DNA of 64,000 nucleotides, from the NCBI RefSeq assembly GCF_019279795.1, contig NC_056725.1:1611067094-1611131093 (forward strand), given 5' to 3'. Below the pieces are notes generated by a model. That model searched no databases and was not told the DNA's origin. It was given only the letters and a program-made list of their open reading frames with translations. The position numbers were made by a program, and so were the translations under genes. Numbering within the stretch: position 1 is the first letter of the stretch; every line of letters begins with the position of its first letter. The DNA is from Protopterus annectens. Lineage: Eukaryota; Chordata; Ceratodontiformes; Protopteridae. This document shows, piece by piece, positions 22,546 through 34,370 of the stretch.

Positions 22546-24540
22546 AAAATGTTTAAAGACAAATGCCTTGATAAGCCCTACTTCCCAGTTCTTATTCAGC
22601 ATTTATCTTTATAGAAATGGCAAACAGATCATGCAAGAAAACATGGGGTCCTCCTCATGGTCTAAGCTTAGTTCAGGATAACCACCTCACCTCAAATTTA
22701 GAGTTCTTCATTTTGTAAGGGTCCTTGCTGAATGCTTTATTGTAACTATGTTTTTTTTCATTGCCTACATCCTTGTCCACACCAGCTGCTTCAGGACTGC
22801 CCTCTCCATTAGTGTATGCCATCATATTAACATCACAACTTGCTGGTTGCTGATGTCAAATGGATATGCAACCATGTTTTTCAGAAAAATAAGCAAGCTG
22901 ATTTTGCTTAAAACAAAAAAAGACCACTCAACAACCAGAAGTGCTTTATTTCTTGATTGAGTATTTACAAGCAGGTTTGACTAGGCCTTTGGCATATGTC
23001 TTCCCCTCATCGCAAATGATCATTTTCACTCACATTTCCTTCTTTCACCTCACCATGAATGACCATTTTTTCACTCACATTTCCTTCTTTCACCTCACCA
23101 TGAATGACCATTTTTTCACTCACATTTCCTATACAAGAAAAAGCAAAAAAAAAAAAAAGGTTTCCAAGGTCACTACTTCTTTGTACACCCAAAGTGTGAA
23201 GATGATTGAATATGATTTTTTTCATCCCACCTGCTTCTGCCACAACCTTATGTGCATACCTATAAAGCTTTATTAGTAAAGTTGACCATTATTTCAACCC
23301 TGCACAGTCACAGTTCCAAATGTGTGAAACAAGGTTTGTGTTCTCACTACTAGAATGGTGGTTTACTGTTTCCCCTAATTGGAATTCATAAAACACTTTT
23401 ACCTAAAATGAAACTGACTGAATGTTGCTTGCCAAAAAGAAATTCACAATGCAACACTGTTGCAGTTGGTTATAATTAGGTGAGGTGAAGGCTTTTCCCT
23501 CATTATGAGGTTATGGGAGCTTTGTTCACATGACGTTTTATGCTAAGTGCTATCTTATCCAGGCTCATTTGTGGAAATGGCATTGCTCAAAACCAGTTTA
23601 ATGAAATGTACCACATCTGTATTAAAATTCCTTCTTTAGATACAAAGCTCTTAACCAAAACTATAGACTAAATTTGTACTTTCTCTTTTGTTTATCCAAC
23701 CTTGCAAGCCTTTCATTCACCCCAAATGTTTCTCATTTATCTCACTAACCTTCAAAAAGAATAAGCCTGTGGCAGCAAAGTCTGTTCCTCCCCCAGATTC
23801 ACTGTATGGCATCATATCCAATAAAAGATCAGACCATTCCATACACCCCTCTTCATTCTACTTCCAAAAGGCAAAATGCAAATATATGACCCAACCTAAG
23901 GCATTTCTTGTTTATTCCTTAAGATTCTTGACTAAAATGGTGTGTACTGGATTAGTTAGTTTATCTGGTCAATGGATGACTAAACAAGCACATAAAATAG
24001 AATCAGCAGATAGTTTCAGAGGCAGTAAACTTAAGTCACTGCATGGCATTCATGGTCCCTACTTGCTTTACTTTTTTCTTGATTTGTAGTCAATTATTCC
24101 TGGAAAGAAGTGTGATGAATGGAGAAGAAACAATTGGTTTGGCTGTTAGCATGTATACGTTATGTAAACCTTGAAATACATTTCTAAGGACAACACTTTG
24201 TTCTATCTTTAGTTAGTACATCTTTTTATGTTAAAGTTGACCATGATCTGCAGATAAAGTATGTAAAAATCCATCCTCTGAAAAAGGTTTGTATTTCATA
24301 ATTTACATGGGATTGTGATATACAGTTATAAAATAACATACATGTGACATATAAACAACAATAATCCTTCAGAAAAAATAGTACAACTCTGCAGATGAAG
24401 TTAATTATGTTAAGATCTGTATACATTGTTGTATGTTTTGACCAATACTAAATGATTTTATTAACAGTATAACCTTTTTATATTGCACCATTTTATTAAA
24501 TGTTTAGAAAACATTCTAAGAACTCAGTGACAGATAACTA
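22546..24540. other. Intronic DNA with a short 45-bp tandem repeat
   Basis: About 2.5 units of a 45-bp repeat lie at 23022-23132 (CATTTTTTCACTCACATTTC followed by CTTCTTTCACCTCACCATGA). On the minus strand it reads as a 15-residue repeat (NVSEKMVIHGEVKEG). The rest has nothing I recognise. Confidence 0.7.
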
Positions 24541-24541
24541 A

Positions 24542-24543
<2 letters not shown>

Positions 24544-24600
<57 letters not shown>

Positions 24601-24605
24601 TGTGT
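24544..24605. repeat. (GT)n microsatellite
   Basis: About 27 GT units, then GCGCGTGTGT. Confidence 0.97.
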
Positions 24606-24954
24606 CTATATTTGTTTATGTGTGTGTACATGTTTGTGGGGAGGATCTTTTGCACAGGAATGTAACATACAAATTTGGCAGTGCATGGTGAGTTCATGCT
24701 GAGCAATTCAACAAAAGGCCAATTTAAGGTAACCAAAAGGAAAGATTTTTTTTTTCAGCGAACTGCCCCCTGAACACCAAACTGAGGAGGTAAACCCTAC
24801 CACAATCATCATGGATGGGCAGGTCTTCCAAAACACCTTATGCATAGTCACTATCTCTTTGGTTACGCTGCAGATGATAAAGGGTAGTAGAAGTGTTTTC
24901 AGTAGATCTTTTTCTAATCAACTGGAACCCTAGGAAAATTTCCTCAAGTAGGAT

Positions 24955-25195
24955 GGTGCAGTGGTGCAGTGGTGTGCATTGTTACCTCATAGTAAGAGGT
25001 TTTCTGGTTTGATTCTTGGCTGGGGTGCCTTCTGTGCAGACTTTGCATGTCCTCCCTGCATTTGTGTGGGTTTCCTCCCATGTTGCAAAGAATGCATCTG
25101 GAGTGTTTTGCCCCAAGCCTCTGCTGATATTTGGCTTGTTCCAAGTCAGAATTTCCCTGTAAATAAATAATAAATAAATAAATAAATACACAGGT
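24955..25195 (+). mobile_element. tRNA-derived SINE with (AAATA)n tail
   Basis: The head GATGGTGCAGTGGTGCAGTG, then GCATTGTTACCTCATAG and a B-box-like GGTTTGATTCTTGG, is tRNA-like. It is followed by the common SINE core TGCATGTCCTCCCTGCATTT and GTGTGGGTTTCCTCCCA. The tail ends ATAAATAAATAAATAAATA. This is a different family from the RTE-tailed SINEs and the same family as 43-120. Confidence 0.82.
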
Positions 25196-25359
25196 GCCAT
25201 GTCCTCTGTTAGATACAACTTCATGCAAATGACATTGATAAACTGATTATTTTGTGTGTGTGGGTGTGTGAGTGCATGCCCATGTGCTATTGTGTGTAGG
25301 CATACATGAGTGGGTGTGTATGTATGTGTGTGTATGTATGTATGTATGTATATATATAT
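25196..25359. repeat. TG/TA-rich microsatellite flank
   Basis: TGTGTGTGGGTGTGTGAG and (TGTA)n sequence leading into TATATATA, the insertion context of the palindromic element that follows. Confidence 0.8.
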
Positions 25360-25702
25360 AGGTATACTTTACATGGCCGACTGTTCACAAAGTCAACTTT
25401 CGTATGGCCAAGACCATATGATCGACTTTCAAAAAGCTGACCATGTAAACTAAACATATAAAACACAGTAAACACTTACCTTAAACTGTTAGCAAGGGGG
25501 GGCTACACCCCCCACGCCCCCCGTAACTTAAATATACTAACTCCAACATCACACTACAGTGCGGAAGAAGGAAATTTTCCTATTCCGCACTGTACAGAGA
25601 TAACGGTTTCCCATGGTCAGCTTTTCAAAAGTTGATCATATGATCTTGGCCATATGAAAGTCAACTTTCTGAAAAGTCGACCATGTGAAGGTGACCCATT
25701 TA
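25360..25702. mobile_element. MITE-like palindromic element 1
   Basis: Terminal inverted repeats of about 75 bp. Left 25371-25446 has CATGGCCGAC, AAGTCAACTTTCGTATGGCC and AAGACCATATGATC. Right 25611-25690, reverse-complemented, has CATGGTCGAC, AAGTTGACTTTCATATGGCC and AAGATCATATGATC. The middle holds GGGGGCTACACCCCCCACGC and a second small palindrome, CAGTGCGGAA...TTCCGCACTG. There is no coding capacity, and both outer ends sit in TA-rich microsatellite DNA. The structure fits a non-autonomous DNA transposon whose source is unknown. Confidence 0.75.
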
Positions 25703-25761
25703 TATATATCCACAAATATACTGCATATATCTATATCTATAACTATATCTATCTATCTATC

Positions 25762-25815
<54 letters not shown>
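25703..25815. repeat. (ATCT)n and (TA)n microsatellite
   Basis: Short CTATCTATCTAT units followed by about 22 TA units up to the start of the second palindromic element. Confidence 0.93.
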
Positions 25816-25817
<2 letters not shown>

Positions 25818-26155
25818 TGGATCTGTTAGATGATCAGATAATCGAGTTTTCAGAAACTCGAAATTCATATGGATGAGAGCATATGAAAAAACTTGAACAT
25901 AAAAAACCCCCCCACAAAAATCAACTTTTTTTGCATTTATGAGGCAAGCTCCCCTGCTCCCCCACACTCCCTGTCAATTATATACCAAATTTCAGATCAC
26001 AGTACAATGACGAAAAGGGTAAATTTCTCGATCTTTACTGTACTGCAATCTATACAAAAGCTTTGAGTTTTCAAAAACTCGATCATATGATCTCGACCAT
26101 ATGAATTTCGAGTTTCTGAAAACTTGATCGTCTGATAGGGATTATATATAGGGAT

Positions 26156-26160
<5 letters not shown>
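25816..26160. mobile_element. MITE-like palindromic element 2, related to element 1
   Basis: Inverted ends are 25817-25890 (ATCGAGTTTTCAGAAACTCG then AAATTCATATGG) and 26061-26160 (reverse complement ATCAAGTTTTCAGAAACTCG then AAATTCATATGG). The interior has the same plan as element 1: a C-rich block (AAACCCCCCCACAAAAA), then AGCTCCCCTGCTCCCCCACA, and a second inner inverted pair CAGTACAATG and CATTGTACTG-like sequence around 26000-26045. No open frame of interest. Confidence 0.72.
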
Positions 26161-26200
<40 letters not shown>

Positions 26201-26226
26201 TATATATATATATATATATATGTGTG

Positions 26227-26277
<51 letters not shown>
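26155..26277. repeat. (TA)n microsatellite
   Basis: Long TA run with a GTGTGTATG interruption at about 26221. Confidence 0.96.
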
Positions 26278-26279
<2 letters not shown>

Positions 26280-28162
26280 TTACACACACACACTCATGTT
26301 ATTTCTAGGGTAGATGATTAGTAACAAAAGCTGACCATGAGGAGCAAAAGAACAAACTAAAATATTGGAGAAAATTTAGCATTTTATCTCTTTCCTACTT
26401 TGCAGGCAATAGTCTAGTTACCGTGGCTGAGAAGCAAATATTTTGCTATATAGGTCAAAGTATTTCTACTCAAAGTACTGGTTAATACACTGTTTAAACA
26501 GACATGTCAGCTATAGTGTTTTACCTGATAGATAAGTTGCCCTGCAAATTACTATACTGTGTAACTAAGTTAAGAACAGAAATGTCGAGAGTCCCTGTTG
26601 TAAAGGTTCTCTGATTATTACTCAGATAATAAGCAATTGACAGTAAGCACTGTTTACAATAAAAAACAGCAGGATGCTGAAAACAAGCAAAGAAAGGTGT
26701 TCACAAAATAGCCATATCTTCTACAAGCTGTATATTGGTATTTCATTGATCCAAACATGGCATGCATTGGCAGAAGGGCAAAGCAAACCGATTCACAGTT
26801 TCCAGCCACAGAATGGCTTTTCCCTAACAGATCACATTTTGAGTACATGCACTGCAGTTACAGCTCCAAGTCAGTTCTTTTTTTTTTTTTTTTTTTAACA
26901 GTGAAATATTGCTGTACTCGGTCCACTTCTTTTGTTGTTTTCATTCTGAAGGAGTTTCAGAGCAGATAAAAGTGTGCACCTGAATTTTCTTGAAGCAAAC
27001 AATATTTTCATATTGTGAGGATAGCAATCTCAGGCTTTTGTCTATACACGTGTTTGATTTCGTTGCAATGTCTGTGAAACTGTGTATTTAGTATCATATT
27101 CAGTTATCCCCAGTGGAGAAGGGAAGTGCTCATCCCTCAGGAGGGTGTAAGCATATTAAAGCATCCAAAGAAATGAGATTGTGGAAAGGAAATAGGAAAG
27201 GCGGCAACACTCATCTTCATCATTCAAACCTTAAAACCCTGAACAAGGTTGATGAATCTAAAATAAATTACTTTATTAGCAAGCAATTAAAGGAAATCCC
27301 AAACTGCTAAGCTGCCAACAGCTGTGTTGCAACAATGAAAAATGTTTCTAACTATTATCGGTATCATATTCATGCTGGTTCTTATTAAAATGCAAATCAT
27401 TTGTTTAAGTGGAAATGTTAACATTTAGCTCCATATTCAAGAAACATGTGCATAACTTAACATAAATATTTTCTGCATTTTTTAAAAACTATATTAAAAT
27501 GCAGTTCACTAATTAAATAATGACGCATGTAGGCAAAATCTTGCCAGCTGTCACTCAAGAATTCTTTTTTAAGTTAAGAATAAGTAGGCATTGCCTTTTT
27601 AACAATGGCTTGATATTTTATTACTGTCAGATTTTTCAATCATAATCTCTGATGTACCAGCTTTCATAGTGCCAGCATTATTCTGCATATAGTATTACTT
27701 TCATTTCTTTTGGTAATACATTCCAGACAAAATATCCAATAATTTTTCTGTAACGTGATTAATGTTATGGACAACCGAGGGAAAGATCACATAAGAAATC
27801 ATGCAGCTGTTCTCACAAAGTAAGTGCTTCAAAGTAAATCAAAGAAAAGAAAAATAAAAAGCAGCGAAATGACACAGGATCTGAATCAAAAAAACATTTG
27901 GAGCAGAATGACATTAACCTCCACTGAACTGATGGAATGCTCATTGCATTAGTATGATTCCATAAGATGTCTCATATCGTATTCCTCAGAAATACTTTTA
28001 GGGTAGGACAGTGGCCACATGCTCGGCACTGCATTGTTCATGCAGTCCTACTATGAAGCAATAAGTGACAATACCACAAGCGTCAGAAATATAATGCTCA
28101 AAACATAAAAAAGGCAAAAAAAAAACCTTAAGTGTTTTTGTAGGGGGAAGTATCTCCAGACT

Positions 28163-28165
<3 letters not shown>
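26278..28165. other. Unannotated intronic DNA
   Basis: No recognisable gene or element. A T-run lies at 26878-26896. AT-rich throughout. Confidence 0.5.

Positions 28166-28224
<59 letters not shown>
28166..28224. repeat. (TA)n microsatellite
   Basis: About 29 TA units. Confidence 0.97.
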
Positions 28225-28228
<4 letters not shown>

Positions 28229-28769
28229 CTGATGCCAGAGGCACCAGTTTCACACCTACTCAAAGAAAGGCAAAATTACCTAAAAGAGGGGAATCACTGC
28301 TCATGGTCACTTAGAAATGAAACCAGCAGTGATTTCATATGGAAAACAGTGATCACCATTGTGTTCCTCGTGGCTTGTGCTTTGTGCATCTGATACTTTG
28401 GGAATCCATCTTAGCCACCTGTAGATATACCACCATGATGTATCCTAACATAACACCAATATCAGGCTGAAGGCATGACTTAGGAGAATAACTTTGTATA
28501 TGCCCATGTAAACCAATTTGATTACAAACACACAATACAGAATGAATTACAGTGTTAAAGTCACAACACCTGAACAGCATATCTATAGCAAAAGATTTGT
28601 TAATAGTGCACTTGGTACATAAAATGGAGGTGTTCACCAGAAATGCTGACATAGAGTGCTTACTCATACTACGACATGAACTGTAAAGAAAGTTGCATTG
28701 TGGGTAGTAGGTGATGTTATGAATAACTGGTTTCTAGGAGTTGCAAGTTTCTTAACAGATCCATTTTTT

Positions 28770-28965
28770 TAACGAGTGGTGTGTATGGCATATTGATTGC
28801 TATGGCTACCAAGCACCATTTTGTTCTCCTGGTTTGACTCCCCTGATCTCCAGTTACCTAGTGTGTGATTTTAAGCAAGACACTTGACCAAACTATATTT
28901 CCTGGTCACCACTGAAGAGAGGCATTTGTGCCTAATGGGTTTTAGCAAATGAATAAAATAAATAT
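28770..28965 (+). mobile_element. Probable SINE with MIR/L2-like core
   Basis: CTCCTGGTTTGACTCCCCTG provides a B-box-like segment. CTAGTGTGTGATTTTAAGCA, then AGACACTTGACC, resembles the GTGTGACCTTGGGCAAGTCA phrase of MIR/CORE-type SINEs. The 3' end is ATGAATAAAATAAATATA. The A box is weak, so the start is approximate and the family is inferred. Confidence 0.55.
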
Positions 28966-30485
28966 ATTTTGTGCTTAGCCACAAGTAAGCCTTGCAGCTA
29001 ATTACAAAGATTTCTGAATCCCACAAAATTTAAGAAATTCTCAGAAATATTCATGGCCAACAGCAAATAAAACAGATTTGCATACACCATTTCACCATTA
29101 GAATATATATACAGCAGCTGTTTTAAAGGGAATATCGCAACCTGTACCCACCCATATTTCAAAGATAAATGGCAAACTGGGACATTATCCATCATTTAAA
29201 GTGACTGTATTAGGGTACTGCTTTGACAGCATTAGGGTACTGCTTTCATGGAAAGAATTGCATGGATTATTGCATTTAATCTTATCGGTCAGAATATTCA
29301 CAGAAATGGTCTCCACATCACTGAAAACAGGAATTACTACTAATACGATTAATATGTAAATTAATGAAGATCCTTTGAAATAACTTCAAAAGCAAAGGCT
29401 ACTTTTTTGCTTTGATAAATATTTAATTTGTTTCACATTTATATCAAGAATAATTCAGGACTCACCTACTGAAAAAGTACATATATAAAATAATGCATGT
29501 TAATCATTTATTTTCTTTCTGCCAATTGTTGCCACATGCACTGATGGGTATCCCAAACTAACTCTTGCTGTTTACTGTCTTTCTTCTTGTCATTCATACC
29601 CCTAATGTTTTTTTTTTCAAGCAGCTCACATTTTCTTATCTGCATCTTAAATTCCTATGAGTCCCTTCTCTATTTAAATGGTAGATGCCTATTATGCTCT
29701 TTGACCTTTGTCTAGCTCATTCTAGTGCAAGTCTCTAGCAACAGCTGGCTGGTGCCCAGTATCTGTTCAAACCACAGGGTCCCATTCTAAATATTTTCTT
29801 TTAAGCAACAAAACATCACATATAGGTCAACATCTATGTCAGTTATTTTTCCTATGAATTGCTGCTAGGCCATGCAGAAAACTACATGAAAATGTCCATC
29901 TTAAATAATAAGAGAAGTTAACTGCTGCGTATTCCTGACAACCATACCAGGCCTGCCTTGTGGCATCCAATCACTGTTTATACAATCTTGGTCATTGGAA
30001 TCATTCATGGGGCATAATTACAACAGCGTACACAATATTATTAAAGGAAAGAGTAATAAAGTGCATATTCTACCATTTTATTTACATCACAGGCCTATAG
30101 TCTCAAGTTACGATATGTGGTAACAGTTTAGTGGTGCATGAATTTAGCTGTTATCTGTTCCTGATAGCCTGGCAAGATAAGAAATTGAGCATTAGAATTC
30201 ATGCCACTTAAAGTGAAAGAAAGAGGGCTAAGAAGTAACATTTATGTCATAAACCGCATTCATTTGCAGCTAACATAAGTGTTAAAAGCAGTTTAAGACC
30301 TTTGTAAAGAATGTGTGGTAAATGGCTGCAGGCTTGAGAATTTAATGCTGATGTATGACTTTAAAATCTCCCAGGTGGCTCACTATAAAATAGAGGCAGT
30401 AAAATGAAAATGAAATGAAAACTATAATACCTCATAAGGAGGAACAGAGGAGCCTGCAGCCTTATGTCCTTATACTGAAGATTCT
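28966..30485. other. Unannotated intronic DNA
   Basis: No exon or mobile element recognised. A short direct repeat, GCATTAGGGTACTGCTTT against GTATTAGGGTACTGCTTT, lies at about 29208-29247. Confidence 0.5.
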
Positions 30486-30608
30486 GTATGTGCAAGCCTG
30501 TGTGTGTGTGTGCGTGTGTATGTCTGTATGGTTATAAGTCTGTGTGGTGCGTGCGTGTGTGTTTGTATGGGTATGTCTGTGTGCGTGTGTGCATGTGTGC
30601 ACGCGCTG

Positions 30609-30662
<54 letters not shown>

Positions 30663-30712
30663 TAGTGTCTGTGTGACAGACAGAGACTGGCTCCTTCTGC
30701 CTCTCTTTCCCT

Positions 30713-30755
<43 letters not shown>

Positions 30756-30779
30756 ACTGTCTCTCTCTCTCTCTCTCTC

Positions 30780-30863
<84 letters not shown>

Positions 30864-30925
30864 CCTCTCCCCCTCTCCCTCTCCCTCTCTCTCTCTTTCT
30901 CTTTCTGTCTCACTCTCTTGCTGTC
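30486..30925. repeat. (TG)n followed by (CT)n tract upstream of the exon
   Basis: TG-rich sequence at 30490-30660, with about 25 uninterrupted TG units at 30610-30660, then an interrupted pyrimidine block of CT units at 30716-30905. The block ends about 60 bp before the acceptor at 30985. The resulting Ser/Leu and Arg/Glu frames are artefacts of the repeat. Confidence 0.95.
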
Positions 30926-30985
30926 TGACAGCTTTAGAAAACTATTCTTACGTTCTACTTCCTCATTATTTTTCTCTTACTACAG

Positions 30986-31119
30986 ACATTCGATGACTTC
31001 ATCTTTATCTTCTTTGCCATGGAAATGATGGTCAAGATGGTTGCTTTGGGAATATTTGGAAAGAAGTGTTATCTTGGGGACACCTGGAATCGACTTGACT
31101 TCTTCATTGTCATGGCAGG
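30986..31119 (+). CDS. CACNA1I: T-type calcium channel alpha-1 exon: domain I S2 and start of S3
   Basis: The exon holds 44 codons plus two bases, reading [45 protein letters not shown]. This is S2 (with the acidic residue of MEM), the S2-S3 linker [13 protein letters not shown] and the start of S3 of domain I in Cav3 channels. [10 protein letters not shown] and FFIVMAG fit Cav3.3. Cav3.1 and Cav3.2 have FIFAFFAVEM and FFIVIAG or FFIVVAG. The acceptor is TTTTTCTCTTACTACAG and the donor is GG/GTAAGT. The split codon GG-n continues the conserved glycine. Its phase-0 start matches the end of the 1505-1625 exon, so the two splice in frame. The next coding segment (EYSLDLQN-type) lies beyond the window. 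Confidence 0.95.
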
Positions 31120-33504
31120 GTAAGTCACGTGTGTGCACTGATGATAAAAATTAAAACACAAACATCAAAACGTAAGTGATGCATATTTTGTGTTTATAGA
31201 AATTAAATTATGCAATCATTTATATGAAACATGTTAACAAGCATTTAAATGCCAGTTCATTATTCAGCTGGCTAGTTACTTAGTTTGTCAGTTTGATTCT
31301 TAACCTTGTATGTACAGCTGACCGTAACCATTTGCAGTGGCGATCCATGGAGAAAACCTCTAGGCATGTTTTAGCAAGAATGAAGCTTATGACTAAAAAA
31401 GTATTTGTAGATTGTTGTGCAGTATTCATATTAAGTCCATTTATAATAACACACAGTATAATATATTTTGCATAATTTGATTATACAAAGGAATGAGAAC
31501 GCATGTATGGCCAGAAATGGGACCATTAATGGGATATAAGGTGTAAAAAATACAGAAGGTTATATAGTCAGCCATGATAATTAGTCATTCATGCAGTAAT
31601 AGGACCAGCAATGTTATATCAACAGTAGTATTACTAAGTAATGTGATCTGAAGAGTAGTATGACTATCCAGGTAGTATCAATAGAAAGGGAAATAGTAAA
31701 TTGTTATGAGGAGTATTATGGCTATTAAAAGTGATATGTGCAGTAATATTGCTAGTAATTATAGTAATAGTGAAATGAAGGGTAGTAAATTTATTCTTGT
31801 GATATCAACAGTAATATGGACAGTTAGGCAATGTAAGGAGCAGTAGAATTAAAAACGTAAAATGTGCAGTACTGCTTTAATGTGATATAGACTGTACTTC
31901 AGAAATGTGGTATGAAGAGTTGTTTGGATAATAATGTGATATGAGGCTTGGTATAATTAATAATGTGATATGAGGAGCAATAAGATTAATAATTGAAATG
32001 AAGAGTATTATGATTAGTCATATGATTTGAGTAGTATGAATAGTAATGTGAAAGAGCAATTTCTATGAGTAGCATCAACTGTACTATGACAGTCATAACA
32101 CAGTAAACAATTCAGTCACCGAACCAAAACTGAATACTGCTTTAAAACATTTTTCAACAGTGCTTATTATTAAAAAATGCATTGTAACATCAACAAGGAC
32201 TGTGTATTTGTACCAGTGTGTGTCATGACACAATGAAACAAAGGCAGCTTTTTTGTAGATTGCTGTAAAGAGGAAACAGTACCTCAAATCTAACCAAGGC
32301 CCATGTATTATAATCTGTATCAAATATTTAGAGGGAAGCTTCAGTGGTATCATTGCAAATCACAGAACAGGAAATTAAACGGAGGTGAGCAAATGTAGCA
32401 GGATAATTGGCTGCATTGGTAATTAACAGATGACATATGTAGGAATTAAAGGTCAAAGTTGAAAGTGGACACAATTAGGAAACCAAAAGCGGTGAGGGAA
32501 ACGAGCAGAACCATAATTCATACATGACAGAGGAGAACATGACTAAGTTTAAATGTTTTTATAAGATACTCATATAGAAGTTAATAAATGATGTCAAACT
32601 ATGTTGTTAAGAAGTGACAGTGAAATATACAAGTTACACTGCGGTGTCAGGCTACCATTGCTTTCAAAAGCTGAAACAGCCATTTACAAATGATAGTAAT
32701 ATTTTAAGACGTAAGAATAATGCAGTGAAGAGAGCTCTGCCAACTGGTACAGAGGATTAAAACTGTAAGTTATTACATGCTGCTTCTTGTAGTCTGTGGT
32801 TTGATTCCATCTACCTATGTTTGCCTATTATGAGAACAGGTGTCTTAAGCACGCAGTGTTCCTGGAATGTATGAAAAAGGTTCATTATGATTACTGTGGT
32901 TAATAAGTTATATGTACTTACTTTATGATGAAGCCTGCTGCATTTATGCATCATATGTAGCTCCTGGTGGAAGCCGACATTTCAATCTCAGTTTTCTGGC
33001 AAGAAATGCCACTTTAAAGTGATTGCCAGTCAAGTGTACTTTTTCTGATTAATAAGTTGATGAGCAAAACAAAGCTGAGTGACATGAATTATGCTTTGTA
33101 ATTCTAAGAGATTGCATGTTTTAAATGCTTGCAAGAAAGGACATGGCTGAAGTAACAACTCTAGAAGCCTTGTAGAGTGCAGAGAAAAATGTCACTATTG
33201 TACTCTAATGTTTGAATGGATTATAAATAACAAAAACTCTGAGTGTATTACAATCTTTAAAGCTTCTTTTTTGTTTCCTATGCTGAGTTACTTTTTACTG
33301 CAGCACAATGACCATGCAAACCATGTGTTTTGGATGTAGTGAATTTAATATATGATTTGTGTTTGTTTTTTGAGATAGATGTTTGCCATTTTCATTCTGA
33401 GATCAGTCTATTTCTGCTGTTTGATTAGAGTTTTAATTTAAGACTAGTGGGAAACTTCTTGATCAGGACTTGGAGTTTGGCCAGGGAAATACTATGACAA
33501 GCAG
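31120..33504. other. Next CACNA1I intron, first part, with degenerate tandem repeat
   Basis: The intron opens with GTAAGT. At about 31560-32075 a very degenerate repeat built on AATGTGATATGAGGAGTAGT and ATGATTAGT-like phrases occurs with no fixed period I can define. 32740-32830 has a weak tRNA-like phrase (GTGGTTTGATTCCATCT) that may be an old SINE head. No other exon was seen to the end of the window. Confidence 0.6.
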
Positions 33505-34070
33505 GACTGTGTGTCAGTCTGTGGTAGAGATTTGTCAGCAGTGTGTCAGTCTGTGGTATTGAATTGCCATCAGTGTACCAGTCTGTGGCAGTGAGTTTCC
33601 ATCAGTGTACCAGCCTGTGGTATTAAATTGCTGTCAGTGTACCAGTCTGTTGTAAAGAACTGCCATCGGTGTACTAGCCTGTGGTAGTAAATTGCAATTA
33701 GTGTACCAGTCTGTGGTATTGAATTGCCATTAGTATACCTGTCTGTGGTACTGAATTGGCATCAGTAAACCATATTAAAGGTTTTAGAACGGACTAAGAA
33801 TATCACAGCAGTGTGCTTTTCTTGCTGATTTATGGCATGATATAATCCATCAGTGTATCAGTTTGTAGTAAAGAATAGCCATTAGTGTACAAGTCTGTGG
33901 TATTCATTTGCTGTCAGTGTACCAGTCTGTGGTAGAGAACTGCCATCAGTGTACTAGTCTGTGATATTAAATTGCTATCAGTGTACCAGTTTGTGGTACT
34001 GAATTGCCAGCAGTGTACCAGTCTGTGATAGAGAATTTCTGTAAGTGCACCAGCCTATGGTACTGAGATG
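33505..34070. repeat. 32-bp degenerate tandem repeat
   Basis: The unit is CAGTGTACCAGTCTGTGGTA plus TTGAATTGCCAT, with about 14 recognisable units. The array is interrupted at 33769-33848 by a segment that is repeated at 35008-35088. Confidence 0.88.
33769..33848 (+). repeat. 80-bp dispersed direct repeat (copy 1)
   Basis: CCATATTAAAGGTTTTAGAA and TTATGGCATGATATAATCCA are shared with 35008-35088 in the same orientation, with scattered differences. This copy splits the 32-bp array. The nature of the repeat is unknown. Confidence 0.8.
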
Positions 34071-34154
34071 CCATCTGTGGAGAGGTTTCAGAAACTGACT
34101 TCCACAATGAGGTTTTCATTTTACCAGTCAGTATAGGTCACGATCCTCACCTGT

Positions 34155-34370
34155 GGCCAGTGGGTAGTATCCTCAAGTATCAGACTGAGTATCTGTGGCT
34201 GGTGGGCAGTATCCACAAGTATCAGACACAGTATCTCTGGCTAGTGGGAAGCATCCTCAAGAATCAGACTGAGTATCTGTGGCTGGTGGGCAGTATCCTC
34301 AAGTATCAGGCAGAGTATCTGTGGCTGGTGGGCAATATCCTCAAGAATCAAACTGAGTATGCCTGAAAAA
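34155..34370 (+). repeat. 42-bp tandem repeat, five units
   Basis: The unit is CTGTGGCTGGTGGGCAGTAT followed by CCTCAAGTATCAGACTGAGT and AT. As 42 is divisible by three, a frame stays open (14-residue repeat GSILKYQTEYLWLV), but there is no evidence of a real gene. Confidence 0.95.

Larger units (their letters stand above)
1626..30985 (+). other. CACNA1I: 29.4 kb CACNA1I intron (phase 0)
   Basis: The intron runs from donor GTAAGAG at 1626 to acceptor TTTCTCTTACTACAG ending 30985. The codon break is exact: CAG (Q) before the intron and ACA (T) after it, giving KILQ-TFDDF. Nearly all of it is repeats: minisatellite, DIRS A, R2/R4-like LINE, CR1 fragment, SINEs, MITE-like pair and microsatellites. 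A run of 13 G lies at 1773-1785. I saw no other conserved coding segment between the exons. Confidence 0.85.

Noticed and set aside
30544-30996. 150-codon frame running into the S2 exon acceptor
   Set aside because: It consists of Cys/Val and Ser/Leu runs from the TG and CT repeats. The real exon uses a different frame beginning at 30986.
34160-34366. Small repetitive protein (14-residue repeat)
   Set aside because: Only five units of a 42-bp tandem repeat in an intron, with no independent support.
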